Origin: UBA6623 sp965238125
GTDB lineage: Bacteria > Acidobacteriota > Terriglobia > Bryobacterales > UBA6623
Reading direction: 5' to 3'
Assembly (NCBI GenBank): GCA_965238125.1
Contig: OZ250179.1
Coordinates: 3,844,001 to 3,908,000 of the forward strand
DNA: 64,000 nucleotides
The notes under the pieces were generated by a model, which was not told where the DNA came from, searched no databases, and saw only the letters and a list, made by a program, of their open reading frames with translations. Position numbers and translations under genes: made by a program. Positions 7,359 through 16,211 of the stretch are shown here, piece by piece. Numbering within the stretch: position 1 is the first letter of the stretch; every line of letters starts with the position of its first letter.

Positions 7359-9230
7359 ATGCCCTGCCCCCGAATCGCCTTCCCGAAACTCGCGCTTGTC
7401 CTGGCTGCGTTGGGGGTCGTCGTCGGCACCCAGGCCGACGCTGCTCCAGATCCAGGTGAAGCGCTCTATGGGCAACATTGCGCCGTGTGTCACTTGGGAG
7501 CCGCCGACGGGCGAATTCCGTCGCGGGACGCGCTGGCGAAAATGCCGGCCGATGCCATCTTGGAATCGATCACGTCGGGGACGATGCAGCGCCAGGCCGC
7601 GGCCTTGCAGCCCGCCGAGCGCGCGGTGCTGGCGGCCTTTCTTTCGCGGGTTGAAGCCACCGAGGCGTCCGCCGTGCCCGCCGGCTTCGGCGTCTGCTCC
7701 GATTCGGCGACGAATCCCGCGAAGTCCTCAACCGCTGGTCCCTCATGGAACGGCTGGAGCCCCAACGTCGCCAACCAACGCTTTCAGCGCGAAGGAGCGG
7801 GCATCGACCCCGACAACGTGGCAGGCTTGCAATGGAAATGGGCCTTTGCCTACCCGGCCACCCAGCGCGCCTACGCCCAGCCGACCGTCGTCAACGGGCG
7901 CGTCTATGCAGGCAACAATTCGCGCAACTTCTATTCGCTCGACGCGCGAACCGGTTGCGTGCATTGGAGCTTCGAAACCGCCGCCCCGGTGCGCGCGGCG
8001 GCCTCGGTCGGCCCCTCTCCCGACGGACGGCTGACCGTCTACATCGCCGACACCAAGGCCAATGTCTACGCCGTCGACGTGCAATCGGGAAAGCTTCAAT
8101 GGCGTACCGCGGCGGACGAAATTCCCCTGGCCCAGGTGACCGGCGCACCGACCCTTCACGAAGGCCGCTTGTACGTCCCGATCACCAGCCGCGAAGGGCT
8201 TCCGTCGCTCGATCCCGAATACCGTTGCTGCCGCTATAGCGGGGCTTTGGCGGCGATCGACGCCGTGACGGGGAAACTGCTTTGGCGCACGCGAACGGTT
8301 CAAGAGAAGCCGCGGATTGTGGGTAAGAATCGCGAAGGCAACTCGATCTGGGGACCGTCGGGCGCGGGCATCTGGTCGTCGCCGACCATCGACGCCGAGA
8401 GAAATACCGTTTACGTCGCAACCGGCGACAACCACTCGCCGCCACCCACGAAGACCAGCGACGCGATCCTCGCGATAGACCTCGACACCGGTGAGTTGCT
8501 CTGGTCAAAACAGATGACGGCCGACGACCTGTTCAACATGTCCTGCATTACGCCCACCAAACTGAATTGCCCCGAGCCCGAGGGGCCCGATTTCGACATC
8601 GGCACATCGGCGGCGCTCGTGACGCTCTCCGGCGGACGCCGCGCTTTAGTCTTCGGCCAGAAGACCGGTGAGGTCCACGCAATTGACCCCGACGCCGAGG
8701 GGCGCCTGTTGTGGACGACGCGCATCGGCAAGGGCGGCATCCTCGGCGGCATCCAATGGGGTCATGCCGCGGATGATCGCTTTGTCTACGCCTCGCTTTC
8801 CGACATCGATTTTCTCGACGAAGGATTGGGCGATTACCGCACCCTCGTGGCCGATCCAAAGGCTGGAGGAGGCCTTTTCGCGCTCGACCTGGCAACGGGC
8901 AAACGCGCTTGGCACGCCCCGCCCGCCCCCTGCGGTGATCGCAAAGCCTGTACGCCGGCGCAAATGTCGGCCATTGCGGTCGTCCCCGGCGTCGTATTCG
9001 CGGGCTCCATGGACGGCGTGTTGCGCGCTCACCGAAGCACCGACGGCAAGCTGCTTTGGGAGTTCGACACGATCCGCGATTTCGAAACCGTCAACGGGCT
9101 CTACGGCCAGGGCGGGTCGATGGCCGGCGGGGGCCCGGCGATTGTCGACGGCATGGTCTATGTGAACTCCGGCTACGGGATGTGGGGCGGCAGGGCCGGT
9201 AACGTCTTGCTGGCGTTCGGGGTGGAGTAG
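7359..9230 (+). CDS. cytochrome c-PQQ beta-propeller dehydrogenase (polyvinyl-alcohol-dehydrogenase-like)
   Basis: This 623-residue secreted oxidoreductase starts with a signal peptide (about 1-28). A small cytochrome c domain follows with the heme site C41-A-V-C-H45. From about residue 135 to the end there is a PQQ-type beta-propeller with repeated tryptophan-docking blades (LQWKWAF, VHWSFET, LQWRTAA, LLWRTRT, LLWSKQM, LLWEFDT). The order heme domain then propeller is that of polyvinyl-alcohol dehydrogenases and related quinohemoproteins, which oxidise alcohols in the periplasm and pass electrons to cytochrome. The actual substrate cannot be read from the sequence. It appears monocistronic, with the next gene 70 bp downstream behind its own strong ribosome site. 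Confidence 0.88.
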   Translation: MPCPRIAFPKLALVLAALGVVVGTQADAAPDPGEALYGQHCAVCHLGAADGRIPSRDALAKMPADAILESITSGTMQRQAAALQPAERAVLAAFLSRVEATEASAVPAGFGVCSDSATNPAKSSTAGPSWNGWSPNVANQRFQREGAGIDPDNVAGLQWKWAFAYPATQRAYAQPTVVNGRVYAGNNSRNFYSLDARTGCVHWSFETAAPVRAAASVGPSPDGRLTVYIADTKANVYAVDVQSGKLQWRTAADEIPLAQVTGAPTLHEGRLYVPITSREGLPSLDPEYRCCRYSGALAAIDAVTGKLLWRTRTVQEKPRIVGKNREGNSIWGPSGAGIWSSPTIDAERNTVYVATGDNHSPPPTKTSDAILAIDLDTGELLWSKQMTADDLFNMSCITPTKLNCPEPEGPDFDIGTSAALVTLSGGRRALVFGQKTGEVHAIDPDAEGRLLWTTRIGKGGILGGIQWGHAADDRFVYASLSDIDFLDEGLGDYRTLVADPKAGGGLFALDLATGKRAWHAPPAPCGDRKACTPAQMSAIAVVPGVVFAGSMDGVLRAHRSTDGKLLWEFDTIRDFETVNGLYGQGGSMAGGGPAIVDGMVYVNSGYGMWGGRAGNVLLAFGVE

Positions 9231-9300
9231 GGGCCTCGTTAATAAGCTGTCAGCGGTTATCGGGGCGTCGAAAGAATGGACCCAACGAAGGAGGATAGCC

Positions 9301-10914
9301 ATGCACAGGTCTTCGGTGTTTCTTGGGGCCACGACTTTGGCAACCGCGCTGTTGCTTACCACGCTACATCTTTCCGCCCACGAGCAAACCGCGGATGACC
9401 ACGAAGCGAAACAGCGTGCCGAGCAAGCGGTATCGGAAGACCGCGGCTATCGCGCGGCCGACAAGACCTGCCGCCTCACGATTCACTTGCTCGACTCCGC
9501 TACAGGCGGGGCGCTTCCCGGGTCGATCCGTATTCGCCAAATCCCTTATGGTGCGCAGGTACCTCTCGAGGGGCTGGTTCGGCGATATGACTGGTATTCG
9601 ATCACCGAATCGGTCACTGTCGCGGTCCCGGCGCGGGTTTTGCGCGTCGAAGCCTTTCACGGGCTGGGAACCGAGCTCACCAAGAAAGTCATCAACCTCA
9701 ACGGCCGACAGGAAGCTGAAGTCCGGCTGTCGCTGAAACGCTTCTACGACCCCGTCGCGCGCGGGCTGCGGGCTGCTAACACGCATCTCCACTTGAAGGG
9801 TCTTACTCGCGAACAAGCCGACCGCTATCTTCAGGTCGTCCCGCGCGCCGACTCACTGGATCTCGTGTATGTTTCCCATCTCCGCCGACTGAACGCCGAG
9901 CACACCTACATCACGAACGCCTACACCGACGAGGATCTCCGAAAACTTTCCCGAGACGGATTACTGTTCGACAACGGCATAGAGCACCGCAACAATTTCG
10001 AAGGCGCATTCGGCCGCGGGTACGGTCATGTGTTGCTGTTGCACCTCAAGGAACTCATCCGCCCCATGAGCATCGGCCCCGACATTATGGACTCCGGCAC
10101 GGACGCGCCGGCCTTGCGTCCGGGTATTCAAAGAGCACGCCGGCAAGGCGGCAGCGCCATCTGGTGCCACAACGCGCAGGGAACCGAGGACATTCCCAAC
10201 TGGCTGGCGGGCCTACTCGATGCCCAGAACATTTTCGACGGCGGAAACACCGGCTCTTACGAGGACAGCTATTACCGGTATCTCAATATCGGGCTGAAAA
10301 CTCCGTTCTCGGCGGGTTCGGACTGGTTCATTGAAGACTTTGCGAGGGTCTACGTTCCGATCGATGGTCCTCTGAAGAGCGCCGACTGGCTGGCCCAACT
10401 CGGGGAGGGTCGGTCTTACATCACCAACGGGCCGTTTCTGGAATTTCGCGCCGACGACCAAGGCATCGGAGACACGATACGGCGCGACGACCCCGGCGAA
10501 GTCGCGGTGGTCGGCCGCGCGCTCGGCCGCAAGGCTTTTCAACGGATCGAGCTGGTGTATAACGGCGAGGTTGTAGCCTCGGCGCCAAGCCGCGCCGTGG
10601 AGGGTCATTTCGAAGCGACGATGAACCTGCGCCTCCGCCTCGACAAACCGGGATGGCTGGCGCTACGGCTGCCGCCCGATGAGGTAGGCGACAACGAATT
10701 CGATCACACGCTCTTTGCCCACAGCAGCCCGATCTATATCGAGATCGCCGGCCGCCGGATCTTTCGGCCCGATGTCGCGGAAGGCTTGGTGGAAGAAATG
10801 CGGCAAAGCATGCGAACCATCCGCGAAAAAGCCCGCTTCGCCGATGACAATGACCGCGAGCAGGTCTTACAGATCTATCGCGATGCGATCAAGGCGCTGA
10901 GCGACCGACTGTAA
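9301..10914 (+). CDS. secreted CehA/McbA-family metallohydrolase (PHP-like)
   Basis: This 537-residue protein has an N-terminal signal peptide (about 1-26). After a beta-rich N-terminal domain it carries a PHP/CehA-type hydrolase domain: the first metal motif THLHLKG at 161-167, DLVYVSHL, an internal AIWCHN and the late AGSDWF. CehA/McbA enzymes are zinc-dependent hydrolases first known from carbaryl degradation, but most members have unknown substrates. A strong AAGGAGGA ribosome site (9288-9295) precedes the ATG. The C-terminal ~150 residues form a beta domain with a charged helical end. The export signal places it in the periplasm or outside the cell. Confidence 0.85.
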   Translation: MHRSSVFLGATTLATALLLTTLHLSAHEQTADDHEAKQRAEQAVSEDRGYRAADKTCRLTIHLLDSATGGALPGSIRIRQIPYGAQVPLEGLVRRYDWYSITESVTVAVPARVLRVEAFHGLGTELTKKVINLNGRQEAEVRLSLKRFYDPVARGLRAANTHLHLKGLTREQADRYLQVVPRADSLDLVYVSHLRRLNAEHTYITNAYTDEDLRKLSRDGLLFDNGIEHRNNFEGAFGRGYGHVLLLHLKELIRPMSIGPDIMDSGTDAPALRPGIQRARRQGGSAIWCHNAQGTEDIPNWLAGLLDAQNIFDGGNTGSYEDSYYRYLNIGLKTPFSAGSDWFIEDFARVYVPIDGPLKSADWLAQLGEGRSYITNGPFLEFRADDQGIGDTIRRDDPGEVAVVGRALGRKAFQRIELVYNGEVVASAPSRAVEGHFEATMNLRLRLDKPGWLALRLPPDEVGDNEFDHTLFAHSSPIYIEIAGRRIFRPDVAEGLVEEMRQSMRTIREKARFADDNDREQVLQIYRDAIKALSDRL

Positions 10915-10932
10915 ACCGACGGCCCTGGCCCG

Positions 10933-11265
10933 TCACTCGACGTCGACGGGGATTTCCAACAGGTGCTTGGGCTGCCAGTGGTCGGGGTTCCATTCCGAAC
11001 CGGGGACGAACTCGAGACCGACCGAATAGCCGTAGTCTTGCCGCGAGCAGTGACGGACGAGACATTCGGCCTCGAGTTGCTCATTACTGATCTTGACCAC
11101 GGCGCTTAGGGGCAGCGGAATCCCGAGGCTGAGGCAGATGCCGTTTTGATTGACGTCCTCGATGATTCCCACATCGGCGACGCGGCGTCCCGTGAGGTCG
11201 GCGAAAGAGATGCCCACCACCTCCGAGCACATTTGTCGTCGGTTGCGTCGTTGTTCGCGGTTCAT
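10933..11265 (-). CDS. PilZ-domain protein
   Basis: A 110-residue protein starting at MNREQRRNRRQMCSEVVG carries a PilZ-like fold: an N-terminal Arg-rich stretch, NGICLSLGIPLPL, and DYGYSVGLEFV near the end. PilZ domains bind cyclic di-GMP through an RxxxR and a D/NxSxxG motif. Here RRNRRQ is present but the second motif reads NQNGICLS, so ligand binding is uncertain. The open frame extends upstream to 11550, but that part is Pro/Gly/Arg-rich without domain character, so the internal ATG at 11265 is preferred. It converges with the PHP hydrolase gene, 18 bp away. Confidence 0.7.
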   Translation of the reverse strand: MNREQRRNRRQMCSEVVGISFADLTGRRVADVGIIEDVNQNGICLSLGIPLPLSAVVKISNEQLEAECLVRHCSRQDYGYSVGLEFVPGSEWNPDHWQPKHLLEIPVDVE

Positions 11266-11623
11266 GGCGGGTTCCGTCTGATTGACCGGAACCGGGCGGG
11301 CCCCACCGGGCAAAGCCGCCGACGCCGGTTCTCTCATATCGGCCGCTCGACAGTAAATCAGAACCGGCCCGGGTCGGCCCCCGAGTTCTTGGGGCAACGG
11401 GGCGCCGCCACCCACCGGTTGCCCTGTAACGAGGGTGCGTGCGAGTTCGAAGACCGCTGAGTGCCGCGCGAAATAGGGAGGTTCCCCGCCCGAAGACACC
11501 ATGGACCGCGTTGATCTCGGAGGGAAACGAGTGGGTTTGGGACGCGTCATGCCGATAATCGTGAACGGGAGAAATAGACCCGTTCTTGTGACCAGTCAGG
11601 CTGACAGGCTGGGCGGCGGGAAA

Positions 11624-12718
11624 TCAGAGCAGCTCGTGGGGGCCGTTGAGTTCGAGATCCTTGACTAAATCGGCGACCCGTTGCGCTTGATCGCGGCGGC
11701 ATACCAACAAGGCATCGGAGGTCTCAACGATGGCCAAATCCCGGACACCCACTAGAGCTGTGAGTTTACCGGGAACATCGACCAGGTTTCCTTCCGACAT
11801 TAGAGCGCGAACCGCGGATCGCGAAACATTTTGGCCGACTTTGTTCATCCCGAGCTGGTAAACCGCTTCCCAGCTTCCGAGATCACTCCACCCAAAATCG
11901 CGGCACGCAACGCCGGAGATGTTCCGGGCCCGTTCCAAGATGCCGTAGTCCACTGAAATGGCGTCGCAATCGGGATAGTGTTGGGCCAGCGAGGGTCGAA
12001 ATCGCCGGGAGGTGAGCGCGGGGAGCTTCGACAAGGCCTCGGCTGTTCGCGGCAGAAAGCGCTCGACGGCGTCGCGGAATGTGCGGGCCCGCCAAACGAA
12101 CATACCGCTGTTCCAAAAGAAGTTACCGGCCTTCGAATAGCGTCGAGCAGCGGCGAGTTTGGGCTTTTCACGAAAGCGCACGACCGGCACCGCGGCTGGC
12201 GCGCCGGGACGCGTGTCGGGCGGAAATTCGATATAACCGAAGCCGGTTTCAGCCCGCGAGGGCTTGATGCCGAGGACAACCAATCGACCGCCGGCAGCCG
12301 CCTTGACGGCTCGGCGCACAGCAGCGTGGAAGACTCGCGGCTTTTCGATGAGGTGATCGGAAGGGAAAACGCTCATCACCGCGTCGGGGTCCTGCTCGAG
12401 TAGGAGGCGAGCGGCAAGCGCGATGGCGGGCGCGGTATTGCGCTGAACCGGCTCGGCAATGACCTGCCGGCGCGGAACCTCGGGCAGTTGCCGCAGGACT
12501 TGCCGCCGGAGCGCTTCGCTCGTCAGCACCCACATGCGCTCGGGAGGAATCAGCGGCTTCAACCGATCGAAGGTCTGATCGAGTAAAGAGCGCTCTCCGA
12601 CGATGGAGAGAAACTGCTTGGGGAGCGCGGCGCGGCTGCGGGGCCAGAAACGAGTGCCCCTTCCCCCGGCGAGAATGACGCCGTGGAGGTGAGCCAGCGA
12701 AGAAGAGGTCGCGCTCAT
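11624..12718 (-). CDS. manC: mannose-1-phosphate guanylyltransferase
   Basis: This 364-residue nucleotidyltransferase makes GDP-mannose from mannose-1-phosphate and GTP for surface glycans. The signature loop GGRGTRFWPRSR (18-29), the metal-site motif FPSDH, the EP-x-x-RNTAPAI substrate motif and GFGYIEF are present. It lacks the phosphomannose isomerase extension of bifunctional ManC/AlgA, matching the short monofunctional form. Its ATG overlaps the stop of the signal peptidase gene by four bases, so the two genes are translationally coupled. The symbol is by family; the exact sugar specificity is inferred. Confidence 0.9.
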   Translation of the reverse strand: MSATSSSLAHLHGVILAGGRGTRFWPRSRAALPKQFLSIVGERSLLDQTFDRLKPLIPPERMWVLTSEALRRQVLRQLPEVPRRQVIAEPVQRNTAPAIALAARLLLEQDPDAVMSVFPSDHLIEKPRVFHAAVRRAVKAAAGGRLVVLGIKPSRAETGFGYIEFPPDTRPGAPAAVPVVRFREKPKLAAARRYSKAGNFFWNSGMFVWRARTFRDAVERFLPRTAEALSKLPALTSRRFRPSLAQHYPDCDAISVDYGILERARNISGVACRDFGWSDLGSWEAVYQLGMNKVGQNVSRSAVRALMSEGNLVDVPGKLTALVGVRDLAIVETSDALLVCRRDQAQRVADLVKDLELNGPHELL

Positions 12719-13530
12719 GGCGCGGCGGGCGCTTCGGCTTCGTGCGAGCGAATCAGGTTGAAGCTGCGGCTCCAGCGGGTCTTTGTGAAAAAGTTCAACA
12801 CCAGGTCTTTGATATGCGCGATCGAGACGCCCGAGTCCTGCAGCCTCTCGGTCGGGGCGTCGTAGGACCAGTAGATGATCAGCGGCTTGCCGATGATGTT
12901 TTCACGCGGTACGAACCCCCAATAGCGGCTGTCGAGCGAGAGATCGCGGTTGTCGCCGAGCGCGAAATAGCGGCCCTCGGGTACGACGACTTCTCCGTTG
13001 TCGACATGGTTTTCCAGCATGTCGAGCGCCGGCTCGTAGACCTGCATATTCGGACTCGACGGGAAATTGTCGCGATAGCTGTCGATGTGATCGGTCTTGT
13101 GTTCGACGAACGGTTCGTCGACCATCTCTCCGTTCACGAACAAGTGTTTGTTGAATATGCGGATGCGGTCGCCGGGAACGCCGACCACGCGTTTGACGAA
13201 GGTCTGCGACAAATCCACCGGGTAGCGGAAGACAATAATGTCTTCGCGTTGGACGTCTTGATAAGGCAGCAGATACTGACTGATGCTGCCCGACGGGGAG
13301 TAGGCCAGCTTATCCACCAGCAGGTGATCGCCGATCAGTAGCGACTCTTCCATCGACCCGGTGGGGATGACGAAGGCCTGCACCAACGTCGTTGTACCGA
13401 ACAACAACAGGATAATCGTCACCGTCCACTCGGCAATGACGCCGCGGCGGGGAATGTCGTGGACTTCCGCGGCCGATTCGGGGTTGGAGGCCGGGGAAGG
13501 CTTGGCCTGGGGACTCTCGGGCTTGTTCAC
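12715..13530 (-). CDS. lepB: signal peptidase I
   Basis: This 271-residue membrane serine protease removes signal peptides from exported proteins. A single N-terminal membrane anchor (about 33-54) is followed by the catalytic Ser59 in PTGSMEESL, the general-base Lys113 in FVKRVVGVPGDRI, and the conserved GDNRDLSLDSRYWG box. The start is GTG. The cytoplasmic leader is Pro-rich. It is the first gene of a two-gene unit with manC, an unusual partner that is probably joined by chance. Confidence 0.94.
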   Translation of the reverse strand: MNKPESPQAKPSPASNPESAAEVHDIPRRGVIAEWTVTIILLLFGTTTLVQAFVIPTGSMEESLLIGDHLLVDKLAYSPSGSISQYLLPYQDVQREDIIVFRYPVDLSQTFVKRVVGVPGDRIRIFNKHLFVNGEMVDEPFVEHKTDHIDSYRDNFPSSPNMQVYEPALDMLENHVDNGEVVVPEGRYFALGDNRDLSLDSRYWGFVPRENIIGKPLIIYWSYDAPTERLQDSGVSIAHIKDLVLNFFTKTRWSRSFNLIRSHEAEAPAAP

Positions 13531-13588
13531 TGCGGTTCATTGTATCGGATGCGACGGACGCGCAGCACCCCAAACCGAGCCGCGCGGG

Positions 13589-14665
13589 TTACGTCATGTG
13601 GCCGGATGCTCGCAATAGGGTTTCGTGCACTAATAGTTCGTGCTCGTACGAGTATCTCAACGGCTCGCCGGTTCGAATGGCTCGCGCCATGTCCTCGAAC
13701 TCGTATTTGTCGTAAGGGTGGGGCTTGAGCTTGATGTCTTGCCAACCTTCTTTATAGGGCCCGCGTGCTTGACGCATATTGACGCGCATGGTTCGATCCC
13801 CGGCGATGGGCTGGATGAAAAACGAGCCGTCGCTGCCGATCAACTCGAAGGAGCGATGGGCGCCGGCGTTCGCCATCTTGGCGGCGGTTGAAATCACCGC
13901 CATCGACTTGTCGTATTCAAGCACCGCTAAGGTGTTGTCCTTGAGGTCGTCGGGCTCGCTGGTGTCATGACGCAGGAAGCCGGTCGTCTTCACCGGGCGG
14001 CCCCACAACTCGACGGCGCGATCGACCATATGGCCGCACAGCTCAAAGAACGCCCCGCCGGGATACTTTGCTTCGACGGCGCGTCCTTGTTTGGTGCGGT
14101 TGGAGTTCATCGTGGCTCGCAGAAGATAAGCGTCCCCGAGCCAACCCTTCTTGGCGGCCGCGATGGCGGCGCGGATACCGGGGTGGAAGCGGTAGTTGTA
14201 TCCCTGCTGCAACAAGCGTTTCTTGCTTTTCGCTTTTTCAACCAGTTTGCGAAACGGCTCGAGATCGGGCGACGGGGGTTTTTCAAGATGCAGGTGGCGA
14301 CCGGCATCAAGCACTTTGTTGCCCCACGGAATCGCTTCCCAGACGCTGCACTCGACCATGATCAGGTCCAGAGAATCGTCGCCGAGCAGGTCGTCTTCGG
14401 AAATGAACTTGAGCCCGGCGAACAGTTCTTGATTTTGACGTTCCTTACGGGCGCTCTCGTCGGGCTCATGGACGGCAACCACTTCGTAGTCGCTATTGGC
14501 CCGCAAGGCGCGCATCTTGCTGTTCACATGGCCGTGTTGGGTGCCGAACACGCCGACGCGAATCGGCTTGGCGGCCCCGCGGGCGGCGACCGCCGAAGTG
14601 GCGGCGGCCGAAGCCGCGGCCGATCCGGCAACTCGAAGAAATCTCCTGCGATCAACTGAACTCAT
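13589..14665 (-). CDS. Tat-exported Gfo/Idh/MocA-family oxidoreductase
   Basis: This 358-residue NAD(P)-dependent oxidoreductase has a twin-arginine leader (SSVDRRRFLRVAGSAAASA). The nucleotide-binding Rossmann fold begins at RVGVFGTQHGHV and includes the family EKP motif (HLEKPPSPDLE). The substrate domain follows (GYNYRFHPGI). Such Tat-exported members are common in Acidobacteria and Planctomycetes and usually act on sugars or cyclitols; the substrate is unknown here. A GAGGAAG ribosome site precedes the ATG. It stands alone, 58 bp upstream of lepB on the same strand. Confidence 0.9.
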   Translation of the reverse strand: MSSVDRRRFLRVAGSAAASAAATSAVAARGAAKPIRVGVFGTQHGHVNSKMRALRANSDYEVVAVHEPDESARKERQNQELFAGLKFISEDDLLGDDSLDLIMVECSVWEAIPWGNKVLDAGRHLHLEKPPSPDLEPFRKLVEKAKSKKRLLQQGYNYRFHPGIRAAIAAAKKGWLGDAYLLRATMNSNRTKQGRAVEAKYPGGAFFELCGHMVDRAVELWGRPVKTTGFLRHDTSEPDDLKDNTLAVLEYDKSMAVISTAAKMANAGAHRSFELIGSDGSFFIQPIAGDRTMRVNMRQARGPYKEGWQDIKLKPHPYDKYEFEDMARAIRTGEPLRYSYEHELLVHETLLRASGHMT

Positions 14666-14768
14666 GTGTCTTCCTCACGTCCTTCCGTGTCCCACAAGGT
14701 AGGGCCTTCATCATCACAGAAATGAACTGCGGCGTAACAGCTTTATGGTCCGCATGCTTGGCAGCCCT

Positions 14769-15596
14769 TCAGGGCGCGGGTACGAACTCGAACTTTTTGA
14801 TAATCACTTCCACGTCTTGACCGTCGGTCGGCGGCACGCCTCGGAACAGCCAGAGATTGAACCGGAAGTTCTCGTCGACGCTGGACGGGATACCCTGCGT
14901 GAACGGAAAGCTTGCATAGAGAGCCCCCGGGTTGGTCGGGCTCCAGTGCCCCGAGCGGCTCTCGAACAAAGCCTGCCCGGAGGTCCAATTCAGGATCTGC
15001 GTCGACTGTGCCATCGCGCTCGGCTGCCAAAACCGATAAATGTTTCCCGGTTGATCATACGGCTGCACGACGTACTGCGCGTTTACGTTGGCGGGGTCGG
15101 CCCAACGCGCGAATTCGATGTCCAACTCCCGATGGGCCTCGGCCGGCTGATCGCTCCAGGTGAAAAGTCCGAGCACCACGCTGGGATCAAGGGCGTGAAC
15201 TTCGCTGTCAAGGAAAATGCGGTAGGAGCCATAGCCCAGCGTGCACAGATTGATGATTTCCGAGGCGTACCACTTCCCTCTGATCCGACGGATCTTCATA
15301 TGCAGCCGCCCGTCGTCGTCGACCCAGACACTTCCGCTGCTATCGGAAAAGCGGCTCGGCCCCGGACCGGCCAATGATTTCCCGTGATCCTTGACCGCCC
15401 ATACGTACCCCGAGAATGCGATGCGGGTCTGGTAGCCGTCATACGTGACGTTGCAATCGGGCGGCGGGGGAGGCGGCGGCGGCGGTGGATCCTTCCCGCC
15501 TTTGCCGCGGCCGTTCCCTTGCCCGGCCGTGAGTGCGCACGTCAACGCGATGCTCAAAGCAACCGCCCGAAAGATCGCCGTTTTCGCCCGATCCAT
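14769..15596 (-). CDS. secreted GH16-like glycoside hydrolase
   Basis: A 275-residue exported protein: signal peptide (about 1-24), a Gly/Lys-rich linker and a run of ten prolines (37-46), then a concanavalin-like jelly-roll domain. The GH16 catalytic pattern E157-L-D-I-E161 (nucleophile, Asp, acid/base) is present, as is GYGSYRIF. GH16 enzymes cleave beta-1,3/1,4-glucans and galactans. The ATG at 15596 is chosen because a GAGGAG site lies 7 bp upstream; the longer frame to 15674 has none. The length fits a single-domain enzyme. Confidence 0.78.
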   Translation of the reverse strand: MDRAKTAIFRAVALSIALTCALTAGQGNGRGKGGKDPPPPPPPPPPDCNVTYDGYQTRIAFSGYVWAVKDHGKSLAGPGPSRFSDSSGSVWVDDDGRLHMKIRRIRGKWYASEIINLCTLGYGSYRIFLDSEVHALDPSVVLGLFTWSDQPAEAHRELDIEFARWADPANVNAQYVVQPYDQPGNIYRFWQPSAMAQSTQILNWTSGQALFESRSGHWSPTNPGALYASFPFTQGIPSSVDENFRFNLWLFRGVPPTDGQDVEVIIKKFEFVPAP

Positions 15597-16211
15597 TCGT
15601 GTGTCTCCTCGCTTCATACTTAGAACCCGCCCACGCGGACGGGCTCCCGTCGTTCCGAGACCTCGTTGCCGCACCCGTATCGCTTAGTCGTTCCAAGCCT
15701 CTTACGGAGCAAGCATACCGCGGCGGGGAGACGCAATGATAACGTATCGTGCGAGCGACCTGTGGTCGATCTTCGTGCGCAAGCCGGAATGAGGCGGCGG
15801 CGTAACGCGGAGCGACGGGTCTCCCGTTCCCGGCTGAACCGACATAGGATCACGGTGAGTCGGGGTGGTTTGCATTGCCGAATGAGAGGAGCGTGGGGTA
15901 CGGTCGTACCAGATCAAGGGGAGAGGGGCCCGGATGCTCATTCGCCTTGGCCGTGGGAGTGGAAGAGAGGACATGTTCGCCGGCAAGACCCGGACTGCTC
16001 CCTAAGGCTCGCGCCACGCAGCCAGCCAACCCGATACCATTGCACAGCGCCGGGCGGTAACACTTTCCACGCGTCGGCTCTTCGCCGACTCACTTCGAAG
16101 TGACACCTTGGAAGCAAGCGGGTGTTTGCTACGATGAGGGGCGGAACTCGCCGCAAGTCATTTGCAACACTGGACTTCCGGCCCGATTTCCGGGTCCTCA
16201 AACCGTATCGC
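15597..16211. other. 615-bp intergenic region, no gene seen
   Basis: This region separates the divergent GH16-like gene and larC. Open frames here are short and low-complexity on both strands, with no recognisable domain, RNA gene or repeat. Both neighbours must have their promoters here. Confidence 0.5.

Noticed and set aside
15666..16103. 145-codon plus-strand frame between GH16-like gene and larC
   Set aside because: It has low complexity, no ribosome site and no recognisable domain, and overlaps competing frames on the other strand.
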